From positions 1 through 27,116 of the IMG/VR virus record IMGVR_UViG_3300047457_000459: DNA of 27,116 bases; one strand, 5' to 3'. Under the pieces are notes generated by a model. That model ran no database searches. It saw only the letters and a program-made list of their open reading frames with translations, and was not told the DNA's origin. The DNA is from a virus. The translations under genes and the position numbers were made by a program. Positions 1-5,507 of this stretch are shown here, in pieces; within the stretch, counting starts at the first letter, position 1, and each line of letters begins with the position of its first letter.

Positions 1-441
1 GGGCGAACCAAGCGTGCGGCCCTGGGCCTTGACCTGTGCCAAGGCGGCCTTGGTTCGCTCGCTGATCTTGCGTGCCTCCCACTCAGCAAACACGGCCATC
101 ATTTGCAGGAAGGTACGGTCAGCCTCGGGCATGTCGGCGCACACAAACGGCACGCCAGACTCAAGCAGGCCAGCGATGAAGTGGACATTACGAGCGAGGC
201 GGTCGAGCTTGGCAATCACAAGAATTGCTTTTGTACGCTTGGCCAGGCTCAAGGCATGAGCCAGCTGGATGCGGTCGTTTTTGCGACCTGACTCAACTTC
301 GGTGAACTCGGCGATCAGCTCGGCCTGGTTGATGTGACGAGCAACAGCCTCGCGCTGGGCCTCGAGGCCAAGGCCGCTCTGGCCCTGGCGATCGGTGGAA
401 ACGCGGTAGTAGGCGACGAACTTGCCGGTGTGCACTGTCAT
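1..441 (-). CDS. Serine recombinase (resolvase/invertase family), C-terminus beyond window
   Basis: Reading leftward from ATG at 441, the frame is open to the window edge, giving the first 147 residues. The N-terminal catalytic domain of small serine recombinases is clear: YYRVSTDRQ near residue 10 (the serine of RVS is the expected nucleophile), then GLGLEAQ, EVESGRKNDR, VIAKLDRLARN and the AEWEARKISERTKAAL helix, ending in AQGRTLGSP, the usual lead-in to a helix-turn-helix DNA-binding domain. Family members cut and rejoin DNA through a phosphoserine link. This one could be a resolvase, an invertase or a phage integration/excision enzyme; the missing C-terminus would decide. A strong ribosome binding site (AAGGGGG) lies just upstream. 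It is the last visible gene of a three-gene leftward cassette. Confidence 0.93.
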   Translation of the reverse strand, partial: MTVHTGKFVAYYRVSTDRQGQSGLGLEAQREAVARHINQAELIAEFTEVESGRKNDRIQLAHALSLAKRTKAILVIAKLDRLARNVHFIAGLLESGVPFVCADMPEADRTFLQMMAVFAEWEARKISERTKAALAQVKAQGRTLGSP

Positions 442-443
442 GA

Positions 444-818
444 TCATGCCCCCTTGCGTGCAGCTTGCAGCACAGCTGTGTCCACCCAATCGTTGATCTG
501 GTGGCCAACCCAGCCGTTCTTCTGTTTGCGACCGCGATGGAGGTTGAGCAGATGGCAGAAGGTGTTGCCATCGCGTTGAGCACCGACACCGATAACCTTC
601 CAGACCTCGCCCATGTGAACGATGGTTTTGTCGCGGAATGAGTCGATCAGAATGCGCTCAAGGTTTTCGATGGTGCTGGAGCGACCGAGCCACACACTGC
701 GCTGGCTGACGCTGTTGGCGCTGCTGCGGGCGATGACAACGCAACCGTTGCCGTCAAACACCTGGTGGCCAGGCAAGGCCTTGATGGCCGCGATGAGTTG
801 CTGTTCTTGGGTGGTCAT
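444..818 (-). CDS. Hypothetical protein, 124 aa
   Basis: I do not recognise this protein. ATG at 818 is chosen because GGTGGAGG lies seven bases upstream; a TTG at 824 would add two residues. The product is soluble-looking, has no membrane segment or evident catalytic motif, and mixes charged and aromatic residues (GQVWKV-like and WVGHQINDWVDTAV stretches near the end), which suggests a compact alpha/beta fold. It ends two bases before the recombinase start and lies just downstream of another small gene, so the three are almost certainly co-transcribed leftward. A role with the recombinase is possible by context only. Confidence 0.72.
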   Translation of the reverse strand: MTTQEQQLIAAIKALPGHQVFDGNGCVVIARSSANSVSQRSVWLGRSSTIENLERILIDSFRDKTIVHMGEVWKVIGVGAQRDGNTFCHLLNLHRGRKQKNGWVGHQINDWVDTAVLQAARKGA

Positions 819-820
819 GA

Positions 821-1018
821 TCAAGCCTCCACCAGTGCGGTGATCGCGTCGCGCTTGGTTCTGAATGCTGCGTAGAACGCAGGGCCTTGACCGTAGGTCT
901 TGGTGAGTGTCCAGCCATCCATGGTGTTGAGGATGCTGTACTGAACGAGGTTGCCTGCGACCCAGCCAGTGAAGTAGTAGAGGCCGGTGCTGTGACGGGT
1001 GATTGTGGGCTTGCTCAT
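821..1018 (-). CDS. Small hypothetical protein, 65 aa
   Basis: This is the first gene of the leftward cassette. The frame is open further upstream (to 1285), but ATG at 1018 is preferred: it has AGGAG nine bases upstream and sits downstream of the near-consensus promoter at 1076-1105, whereas the longer versions would start at or upstream of that promoter. The 65-residue product begins MSKPTITRHS, is rich in tyrosine, tryptophan and phenylalanine (GLYYFTGWVAG, GPAFYAAF) and ends DAITALVEA. No family recognised. The spacing and common promoter suggest expression together with the recombinase. Confidence 0.65.
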   Translation of the reverse strand: MSKPTITRHSTGLYYFTGWVAGNLVQYSILNTMDGWTLTKTYGQGPAFYAAFRTKRDAITALVEA

Positions 1019-1046
1019 GCTTGAACTCCTGTATCTCGGTGGTTCT

Positions 1047-1067
1047 GCGCTATCACTGCGATAGCGC
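1047..1067. promoter_or_regulatory. Perfect 8-bp inverted repeat, likely operator
   Basis: GCGCTATC (1047-1054) is followed after five bases by its exact reverse complement GATAGCGC (1060-1067). It lies immediately downstream of the expected start point of the leftward promoter, where a bound repressor would block initiation or early elongation. There is no T-run on either side, so a terminator is unlikely. The ribbon-helix-helix protein encoded at 1218 or a repressor outside the window could bind it. The operator role is inferred. Confidence 0.5.
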
Positions 1068-1075
1068 ATGACCAG

Positions 1076-1105
1076 ATTATAAACACGTTCTGGAAAGCGT
1101 GTCCA
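1076..1105 (-). promoter_or_regulatory. Near-consensus sigma-70 promoter for the leftward cassette
   Basis: On the minus strand TGGACA (complement of 1100-1105, five of six matches to TTGACA) is followed after 18 bases by a perfect TATAAT (complement of 1076-1081). Transcription would start near 1069 and run into the recombinase cassette. Such a strong core promoter with dyads over it and just downstream suggests tight repression rather than constitutive use. Confidence 0.7.
1083..1102. promoter_or_regulatory. Inverted repeat ACACG-N10-CGTGT inside the promoter spacer
   Basis: ACACG (1083-1087) and CGTGT (1098-1102) form a dyad covering the spacer between the -35 and -10 boxes of the leftward promoter. 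Binding here would exclude RNA polymerase. Ribbon-helix-helix regulators often bind such short spaced half-sites next to their own gene, and one is encoded about 115 bases away. The assignment is inference. Confidence 0.35.
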
Positions 1106-1217
1106 ATACCCAAAACCACCTGTTTCATAAGTGTTTACCCCTATGGTTGCATTTGGCCAGCCAGCCATGCGCAGACCATGTGTATGATGTGATGCACAGC
1201 GATACATTGGAGAATCA

Positions 1218-1409
1218 ATGGACAAGGAACCAAACAAGCCATTCATGGTGCGGCTGCGGCCAACCACTCGAGAGCTGCTGGACAAGGCGGCAGAGGATCA
1301 GCGCCGCTCACGAGCTAGCATCATTGACGAGCTCATCCGCGAGGCGTACCAGCAGCGCTTTGGTAGCGTGCATGTGCGGCTCAACAAGCTACTTGGAGGT
1401 GGTCAGTGA
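1218..1409 (+). CDS. Ribbon-helix-helix (Arc/CopG-type) DNA-binding protein, 63 aa
   Basis: The 63-residue product begins MDKEPNKPFMVRLRPTTRELL and continues with DKAAEDQRRSRASIIDELIREAYQ. A short basic beta strand (FMVRLRP), a helix, a turn at RRSRAS and a second helix are the hallmark of Arc/MetJ/CopG repressors, which bind DNA as dimers through the paired strands. GGAG five bases before ATG supports this start. It is the first gene of the rightward early operon and faces the leftward recombinase cassette across a 200-bp region with inverted repeats, so it most likely controls one or both divergent promoters. Its stop overlaps the next start (GTGA). Confidence 0.88.
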   Translation: MDKEPNKPFMVRLRPTTRELLDKAAEDQRRSRASIIDELIREAYQQRFGSVHVRLNKLLGGGQ

Positions 1410-1582
1410 CGCTTGAGCAAGCCACCAAGCTGCTGGACATGGCCAAGCAGGGCCTGGCCATCCCGCAGGAGGTCATTACTTGGGCGCTTACGGTCACTGG
1501 CGACGCGACTCAGCGCAACTGGAGTGATCACCAGGAGGTGGCCGACTTCGTGCAGGCGCTCAGGAAGGAGGGACTGCTGTGA
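1406..1582 (+). CDS. Small hypothetical protein, 58 aa
   Basis: A GTG-started frame of 59 codons lies between the repressor-like gene and the RuvC-like gene and overlaps both by four bases (GTGA at 1406 and again at 1579). The product begins MTLEQATKLLDMAKQGLAIP and contains GDATQRNWSDHQEVADFV, consistent with a small helical protein. No family recognised. Support comes from the stop/start overlaps on both sides, the same pattern that joins the other genes of this operon, and from the plausible amphipathic helices. Confidence 0.7.
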   Translation: MTLEQATKLLDMAKQGLAIPQEVITWALTVTGDATQRNWSDHQEVADFVQALRKEGLL

Positions 1583-2046
1583 GTGCCGTCATCCTGGCCC
1601 TTGACCTGGGCACCACCACAGGCTGGGCTTGCCGGCCTGCAGACGGGCCCATGGCGCACGGCTGGGCCTCATTCAAGCCTGGCAGGTACGAGGGTGGCGG
1701 CATGCGCTACCTGCGCTTCAAGCGCTGGCTGTCAGAGCTGCAGGGCACGGTAGGCGAGATTGGCCAGATCTACTTCGAGGAAGTCAGGCGGCACAACAGC
1801 ACCGATGCAGCTCACGTCTACGGTGGGCTGATGGCCACACTGACCAGCTGGTGCGAGCACCACAACATCCCCTATCAGGGCGTGCCGGTGGCCACGATCA
1901 AGCGCCACGCCACGGGCAAGGGCAACGCAGACAAGGCGGCCATGATTGCCGCGGTGCAGGCCAAGGGTCACCCGGTGACCGATGACAACGAAGCAGACGC
2001 AATAGCCCTGCTGTACTGGGCGCTGGAGGAAAACAATGAGAGGTAA
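1579..2046 (+). CDS. RuvC-like Holliday junction / RNase H-fold nuclease, 155 aa
   Basis: The 155-residue product has the features of the RuvC family: an N-terminal strand with LALDLGTTTGWA (Asp9 the first expected metal ligand), IYFEEVRRH (Glu67/Glu68 the second), the KRHATGKGNADKAAM segment, and DDNEADAIALL near the end (Asp136/Asp140). RuvC-type enzymes cut four-way DNA junctions with two metal ions. Phage versions resolve branched replication or recombination intermediates before packaging. GTG at 1579 overlaps the previous stop and puts the conserved strand right at the N-terminus. Its place in the early operon with the replication initiator fits DNA metabolism. Confidence 0.9.
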   Translation: MSAVILALDLGTTTGWACRPADGPMAHGWASFKPGRYEGGGMRYLRFKRWLSELQGTVGEIGQIYFEEVRRHNSTDAAHVYGGLMATLTSWCEHHNIPYQGVPVATIKRHATGKGNADKAAMIAAVQAKGHPVTDDNEADAIALLYWALEENNER

Positions 2047-2215
2047 ATATCAGGAAATGGACGACCAGGACTCTAATTTGATCCTGACCATTCAGAGGTT
2101 GAATAGAGAGCTAGCAGCTGAGCGACAGAAGGTGGCAGATCTGCAGGAACTGCTGGATCACACCCGGCAGATCGCGCTCGAGCTTGATCAGAAGGTGCTG
2201 AGGGGCAAGACGTGA
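2036..2215 (+). CDS. Small coiled-coil protein, 59 aa
   Basis: ATG at 2036 lies inside the last codons of the RuvC-like gene; the frame runs to TGA at 2213. The product begins MRGKYQEMDDQDSNLILTIQ and continues with RLNRELAAERQKVADLQELL and a further helix ending LDQKVLRGKT. Leucines spaced at heptad positions predict a continuous coiled coil. No function is recognised; oligomerisation or pairing with another phage protein is likely. It overlaps its neighbours by 11 and 4 bases, which supports it as a genuine member of the operon. Confidence 0.65.
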   Translation: MRGKYQEMDDQDSNLILTIQRLNRELAAERQKVADLQELLDHTRQIALELDQKVLRGKT

Positions 2216-2676
2216 GAAAGCGCTCCAAATACCGGCCCAGGGGCGTGCGGCTGGACAACATGCAGTGGTTGATCCGAGGCATGGCCCCGGTGCGCGCAAG
2301 CGAACACGCCATCAACCTGCGGCTGAAGAACCACAACGCGCTGACCGAGGTGGTTCACGGGCGTGGCAACCGAGACCAGATCGATGTGCTGATCGCTGCC
2401 ATGAACATGGCAGAGGCGCTGTATCGGGTCAACCCAGAGCTGGGACTGCAGTACAGCCCAGACATCAAGGCAGCTCAGGACGCCCTGTTCACCATGGGCA
2501 GGCGCGGCCTGAAGAAGGGGCGTTTCCTGTTCACGGGGCCAGAGCTCACGGCCATGAACACGGGCATGGAGATCCATGACGCGCAGCTGCATGTGGCCAC
2601 GATCACTGAAATGGAGAAGGCGCTCGATCTGGTGGCCAAAGATATCAGGAACAGAAAGGCTATGGTGATTGCATGA
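2212..2676 (+). CDS. Hypothetical phage protein, 154 aa
   Basis: The GTG start overlaps the previous stop (GTGA). The N-terminus is strongly basic (MRKRSKYRPRGVR), followed by a helical body with LRLKNHNALTEVVHGRG, QIDVLIAAMNMAEALYR and a C-terminal part containing RFLFTGPELTAMN and DAQLHVATITEMEKALDLV. It resembles conserved small proteins of unknown function in early regions of betaproteobacterial phages, but I cannot name a family. The basic start would suit nucleic-acid binding. It is followed by the sigma-like gene with an ATGA overlap, so the two are translationally coupled. Confidence 0.75.
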   Translation: MRKRSKYRPRGVRLDNMQWLIRGMAPVRASEHAINLRLKNHNALTEVVHGRGNRDQIDVLIAAMNMAEALYRVNPELGLQYSPDIKAAQDALFTMGRRGLKKGRFLFTGPELTAMNTGMEIHDAQLHVATITEMEKALDLVAKDIRNRKAMVIA

Positions 2677-3116
2677 AAGGCAAGCGATCCTCACATTACG
2701 GCCAGCTGCAGACCGCGAGCTTGCCCAGCGAAGTCAAGCGCATTTGGTACAGCCGGGATGAAGAGCTGCCAGAGCTGCCGTCTTGGCGCTGGTCGTTTGA
2801 GATGCAAACCGACATGGAGCAGGTGGAGCGGCGCGAGCTGGTCATCAAGCTGCTGGAGACAATCTGTTTCACCGACCGGGAGGATCTGGTCGTGCGGATG
2901 ATTGTTATGGACGGAGCAACCTTGGAAGAGGCCGGGCAGGAGCTTGGCGTCACTAAGGAGCGAATCAGGCAGATCTACATGAAGGCCATGCGAAAGGCCA
3001 GAACCCGGCAGAAGTCAATCACCGGGAAACACCTCTGGAGCATGGATTGTGAAGTGACCACCTGGACGCACTACAGCTGGCAACAGCGGCAGATCAGGCG
3101 CGAGGCCAAGCAATGA
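2673..3116 (+). CDS. Sigma-70 region 4-like helix-turn-helix protein, 147 aa
   Basis: Residues 66-110 read FTDREDLVVRMIVMDGATLE followed by EAGQELGVTKERIRQIYMKA and MRKAR, very close to region 4.2 of primary sigma factors (GRTLEEIGQELGVTRERIRQ in the family), the part that contacts the -35 box. Regions 2 and 3 are absent, so it is not a full sigma factor. It may act as a regulator that docks on RNA polymerase or DNA, like other region-4-only phage proteins, and could control late transcription. The N-terminal 60 residues are unrecognised; a tryptophan-rich tail (HYSWQQRQIRREAK) follows the HTH. ATGA overlaps link it to both neighbours. Confidence 0.82.
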   Translation: MKGKRSSHYGQLQTASLPSEVKRIWYSRDEELPELPSWRWSFEMQTDMEQVERRELVIKLLETICFTDREDLVVRMIVMDGATLEEAGQELGVTKERIRQIYMKAMRKARTRQKSITGKHLWSMDCEVTTWTHYSWQQRQIRREAKQ

Positions 3117-3526
3117 GCTTGTCCAACCATCAGATCTTCATGCTCAAGCACCTGGCCATGGGCTGGAAGTTCAAGCTGACTAACAAGGTCATGGGCAGTT
3201 GGAACACCTACTGGTCACTTCGCCGGCGCGGGCTGGTGCTGGCCGACAGCAAGGTCACCGAGCTCGGACGCAAAGTGCTGGCCAAGGAGCTGCAGCTGCA
3301 GGCAAAGAGAGATGCTCAAAAAACCTTACAAACCACCAAAGAAGACAGGCCCGCTGCCAGAACGCTACACGCTAGAACGTGCCGCGGCCAGGGAGCTGCT
3401 GACAACCTGGCAGCACACCGGCAACAAGCAGCTGGTGGACAGGCATCTGGCCAGCATGGACAAGCTCTATGGGCAGGGAGCCGAGCAGCGCATCAGGCAG
3501 CACATGCGGGAGGTCAACAGGGATGA
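3113..3526 (+). CDS. Small hypothetical protein with overlapping C-terminal extension
   Basis: ATG at 3113 overlaps the preceding stop. The first 65 or so residues (MSLSNHQIFMLKHLAMGWKF, then LRRRGLVLADSKVTELGRKV) look like a small helical, winged-helix-like domain. From about position 3312 onward the frame is rich in Ala, Gln, His and Gly, as an off-frame reading of the overlapping gene at 3312 would be. Yet the stop at 3524-3526 makes an exact ATGA overlap with the initiator start, the habit of this operon. So either the tail is real and overprinted, or the gene once ended near 3312 and lost its stop. Start well supported, end uncertain. Confidence 0.55.
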   Translation: MSLSNHQIFMLKHLAMGWKFKLTNKVMGSWNTYWSLRRRGLVLADSKVTELGRKVLAKELQLQAKRDAQKTLQTTKEDRPAARTLHARTCRGQGAADNLAAHRQQAAGGQASGQHGQALWAGSRAAHQAAHAGGQQG

Positions 3527-3539
3527 ACGCCATGGTTGA
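3312..3539 (+). CDS. Hypothetical helical protein, 75 aa, overlapping two neighbours
   Basis: This frame, +1 relative to the gene at 3113, encodes MLKKPYKPPKKTGPLPERYT followed by LERAAARELLTTWQHTGNKQ and MDKLYGQGAEQRIRQHMREV. The composition is protein-like and predicts two or three amphipathic helices after a basic, proline-rich N-terminus, which makes it more convincing here than the competing frame. Its last 17 bases overlap the initiator gene. The upstream GAGAG is a poor ribosome binding site, so coupling to the preceding gene is likely. An A6 run lies at the start (3318-3323) and may mark an indel that separated the two frames. Confidence 0.6.
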   Translation: MLKKPYKPPKKTGPLPERYTLERAAARELLTTWQHTGNKQLVDRHLASMDKLYGQGAEQRIRQHMREVNRDERHG

Positions 3540-4425
3540 GCCACAAGCGTTCGTGCTGCCCAAAAAGCCGAAGGTGCGACAGAAGGACGCGCCGCCAGAT
3601 CAGCGCTCGCTGGCCGTGCTGCCAATCCGAGCTGGCAGAGATCAACGGCTCCACGGCGCAACCCTGCGCTGCTTAATCGTGCTCTGCAGCTACTGCAACC
3701 GGGCAGGCATCACCTGGGTCGGCCAGGCCAAGCTCGCCCAAGACCTAGAGATCAGCCGACAGGCCGTCACCAAGCAGATCAAGATGCTGATCGAGACCGG
3801 CTATGTCGAGATCATCAAAAAAGGGTTCAGGGGCGAACGAGCCAACACCCTGCGCGTCATCTTCGACAAGTCAGTAGACGCTGACACAGCCATCGCCATC
3901 ACATCAGCACAGGAGAACACCCGCCCACCATCCATGCAAGACGAAACACCAGACCCAGAAGGCCAGCGCAGGATCGCCCAGCTGCTAGCCAGAGCACTTA
4001 AACAACCTGTAACCAAAAAGGAATACACCATGCCAAAGACCGGACAGACCAGAACCGTCCAAAAAATGCACGAAGAGATCGCCAAAGCAGCCAAAAAGAA
4101 GACGTCACATAAGCAACCTCCAGAGGTTGCCAATGAAGACCTCTCCATAGGCAACCCCCAGAGGTTGCCTCATAGGCAACCTTCAGAGGTTGCACAAACA
4201 CAAGAAGAACACATAAGAAAGGTTATTAATAAAGATTCTTTTAAAGAGGTTAAAGATGTTCTAGGCAACCAAAGTCGAGTCGAACTGCGCGAAGCTGGAC
4301 TGACCGATGGCCAGATCGATGACAGCCTCGCGCACCTGCTCGACGCCTACCAGGCCGAGGGACTGACGCCCGACCATGACCGACTGCCTGGCGAGATCCT
4401 GCAGCTGGCGAGGGCTGGCCTGTGA
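3523..4425 (+). CDS. Phage replication initiator, lambda O-like, with origin inside the gene
   Basis: The 300-residue product has a winged-helix domain at about residues 45-115 (ATLRCLIVLCSYCNRAG, LAQDLEISRQAVTKQIKMLI, GYVEIIKKGFRGERANTLRV), as in phage O-type initiators. A hydrophilic linker, about 130-235, holds the iteron-encoded segments HKQPPEVA and HRQPSEVA, and a C-terminal helical domain (LREAGLTDGQIDDSLAHLLD) follows, the part that in lambda O contacts the helicase loader. ATG at 3523 is chosen over an upstream ATG at 3469 because GGGAGG lies nine bases before it. Lambda O binds iterons in its own gene and opens the adjacent AT-rich DNA; the same layout is seen here. No helicase loader follows, so host DnaB/DnaC-type functions are presumably recruited. 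Confidence 0.82.
   Translation: MNAMVEPQAFVLPKKPKVRQKDAPPDQRSLAVLPIRAGRDQRLHGATLRCLIVLCSYCNRAGITWVGQAKLAQDLEISRQAVTKQIKMLIETGYVEIIKKGFRGERANTLRVIFDKSVDADTAIAITSAQENTRPPSMQDETPDPEGQRRIAQLLARALKQPVTKKEYTMPKTGQTRTVQKMHEEIAKAAKKKTSHKQPPEVANEDLSIGNPQRLPHRQPSEVAQTQEEHIRKVINKDSFKEVKDVLGNQSRVELREAGLTDGQIDDSLAHLLDAYQAEGLTPDHDRLPGEILQLARAGL
4108..4193 (+). repeat. Three palindromic 23-bp iterons: predicted replication origin
   Basis: Three copies of CATA(A/G)GCAACC-NN-CAGAGGTTGC lie at 4108-4130, 4146-4168 and 4171-4193. Each has an 18-bp core with 6-bp outer arms GCAACC/GGTTGC. The cores differ only in the central bases: GCAACCTCCAGAGGTTGC, GCAACCCCCAGAGGTTGC and GCAACCTTCAGAGGTTGC. Start-to-start spacings are 38 and 25 bp. 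The second copy is therefore in another codon phase (protein GNPQRLP instead of QPPEVA/QPSEVA), so selection acts on DNA rather than protein. Half-sites GGCAACC and GCAACCT recur at 4265-4271 and 4741-4747. The place inside an initiator gene matches lambda ori. Confidence 0.85.
4194..4262 (+). other. AT-rich tract next to the iterons, predicted unwinding element
   Basis: Of 69 bases only 18 are G or C (26%), against a clearly GC-rich background. The top strand is purine-biased, with runs such as AAGAAGAAC, TAAGAAAGG, TTATTAATAAAG and TTTTAAAGAGG. It begins directly after the third iteron and lies within the initiator reading frame. In lambda the AT-rich tract beside the iterons is where the strands first open. 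The role here is inferred from layout and composition. Confidence 0.7.
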
Positions 4426-4533
4426 GCCGATGCCGTTTCCGCGGGTTCTATGCCGCCTACAAGCCGCGATCAGCACCAGGTCAAGGGGTAGGTAGCCACC
4501 AAGCCTTTCAGCGCGTTGTAGGCCGTTCTGTGC

Positions 4534-4564
4534 GGTTTGTACTGCAAACCAAACGAACGTTTGG
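4534..4564 (+). promoter_or_regulatory. Two adjoining, mutually exclusive hairpins
   Basis: GGTTTG (4534-4539) pairs with CAAACC (4545-4550) across a 5-base loop. CCAAACG (4549-4555) pairs with CGTTTGG (4558-4564) around AA. The two stems share bases 4549-4550, so in RNA they compete at the edge. GTAC occurs on both sides (4539-4542 and 4570-4573). This could be an attenuation or antitermination structure, or a two-site protein-binding palindrome. Confidence 0.4.
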
Positions 4565-4748
4565 ATTCTGTACAGCCCAGGCCGCGCCCACCACAACGCG
4601 CCCGTCACCGCGTGCGGTATCGCGCCCAGGCGCGCCAGCGCGAGGCCACCCCTTGCCCCCCCGGGCCCCGGCCTGGTCGGTGGGGACTATCCGCAATTTT
4701 TCCCCCCTTTTTCCTGGATCAGTGGAAACCCTTACTTCCAGCAACCTA

Positions 4749-4766
4749 TGTCAGTAATCGCTGACA
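4749..4766. promoter_or_regulatory. Inverted repeat TGTCAG-N6-CTGACA before the late operon
   Basis: TGTCAG (4749-4754) and CTGACA (4761-4766) are exact reverse complements separated by TAATCG. The dyad ends 21 bases before the ATG of the first late gene and just before its ribosome binding site AAAAGGAG. It could be an operator or an RNA hairpin controlling translation; there is no T-run, so not an intrinsic terminator. An iteron-like half-site GCAACCT (4741-4747) directly precedes it. Confidence 0.4.
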
Positions 4767-4787
4767 ATTAACCAAAAGGAGCATTTG

Positions 4788-5069
4788 ATGGCTTATGAGA
4801 TGAGACCTGGTGGCGGCTCGCTGTTCCGCAATGACAAGAAGACGACTGACAAGCACCCGAGCATGAAGGGCAAGGTGATGCTGCCAAACGGTGAGGTGCG
4901 GTGGCTGTCGGCGTGGACGAAGAAGACTGCTGCTGGCGACACCTGGGTAAGTTTGAGCATTGGTGAGCTGGTGCAGAGCCAAGGTGGCGGGATGGTGCTG
5001 GACTCGCACAACCAGGCCAAGGCCAACGGTTATCAGCCGCAAGGAGCTGATGACGATATTCCCTTCTGA
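4788..5069 (+). CDS. Small protein with SSB-type acidic C-terminal tail, 93 aa
   Basis: AAAAGGAG lies seven bases before ATG at 4788. The body (MKGKVMLPNGEVRWLSAWTK, then AAGDTWVSLSIGELV) reads as several beta strands. A flexible Gly/Gln/Asn-rich stretch leads to the end GADDDIPF. DDDIPF is the acidic tip by which bacterial single-stranded DNA-binding proteins recruit repair and replication partners. At 93 residues it is shorter than a standard SSB (about 110-180), so either it is a minimal OB-fold SSB-like protein or it borrows the tip. It lies between origin and terminase genes. Function inferred from the tail and position. Confidence 0.65.
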   Translation: MAYEMRPGGGSLFRNDKKTTDKHPSMKGKVMLPNGEVRWLSAWTKKTAAGDTWVSLSIGELVQSQGGGMVLDSHNQAKANGYQPQGADDDIPF

Positions 5070-5071
5070 CC

Positions 5072-5506
5072 ATGCCCAGACCCAAGTCACGCATCAGTGA
5101 GCAGATCCCCAGCATGAAAAACTGGGGTGGTGTGCGCTCCATTGAGAGGCGCATGGAGCGGTCTGCGACCATCGTGCAAAACCGTGAGGCGGTGGCTTAC
5201 ACCCTGCTGTGCATGGCCAACACCAAGCTGACCGACATCATGAGCTGGGATGAGGAAGGCAACATCAAGGTGAAGGCCAGCTCTCAGATCCCAGAGCATG
5301 CGCTGCAGGCGATTAAAAGCATCAAGGTGAATGAGCGTACCGACAAGGATGGCCACACCACCAGGACGCTGGACATCGAGCTGTATGACAAGGTGGGTGT
5401 GTTGCGGCTGCTGGCCAAGGCCAGTGGCTTGCTGGACAACCCTGAAGACAGTGACAAGCCGTCAGTGATTGACGTGAATGTGGTGGCCCCTGCGCCAAAG
5501 GAGTGA
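5072..5506 (+). CDS. terS: Terminase small subunit
   Basis: The 144-residue protein lies directly before the large terminase gene and matches the small-subunit type that recognises packaging-site DNA and forms a ring. It has an N-terminal basic region (MPRPKSRISEQIPSMKNWGG), a helical part (REAVAYTLLCMANTKLTDIM), then SWDEEGNIKVKASSQIPEHA. A strand-rich segment (TTRTLDIELYDKVGVLRLLA) with the family's conserved YDKxxxLxxLAK-like helix follows. The start is two bases after the preceding stop with no strong ribosome binding site, so translation is probably coupled. Identification rests on the C-terminal pattern and position. Confidence 0.8.
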   Translation: MPRPKSRISEQIPSMKNWGGVRSIERRMERSATIVQNREAVAYTLLCMANTKLTDIMSWDEEGNIKVKASSQIPEHALQAIKSIKVNERTDKDGHTTRTLDIELYDKVGVLRLLAKASGLLDNPEDSDKPSVIDVNVVAPAPKE

Positions 5507-5507
5507 T

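Larger units (their letters stand above)
4426..4787 (+). other. Non-coding gap between early and late operons
   Basis: About 360 bases separate the initiator gene from the first late gene. I see no convincing protein. A GTG at 4422 opens a 111-codon frame with a GTGA overlap to the initiator stop, but its later part is Pro/Ser/Arg-rich and uses codons uncommon in the neighbours. The tract holds overlapping hairpins at 4534-4564, a very GC-rich stretch (about 4600-4690) with C7 and GGGCCCC runs, a pyrimidine block (about 4696-4713) and a dyad before the late genes. It probably carries the signals that switch from replication to late transcription. No good sigma-70 promoter was found by eye. 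Confidence 0.5.

Noticed and set aside
1183-1188. Rightward promoter at TATGAT before the ribbon-helix-helix gene
   Set aside because: No -35-like hexamer at 16-18 bp and no proper extended -10, so it is not listed as a promoter even though one must exist nearby.
4422-4757. GTG-started 111-codon frame after the initiator with a GTGA overlap
   Set aside because: The overlap is attractive and the first 50 residues are not impossible, but the rest is Pro/Arg/Ser-rich, passes through C-runs and uses codons rare in neighbours. Treated as non-coding.
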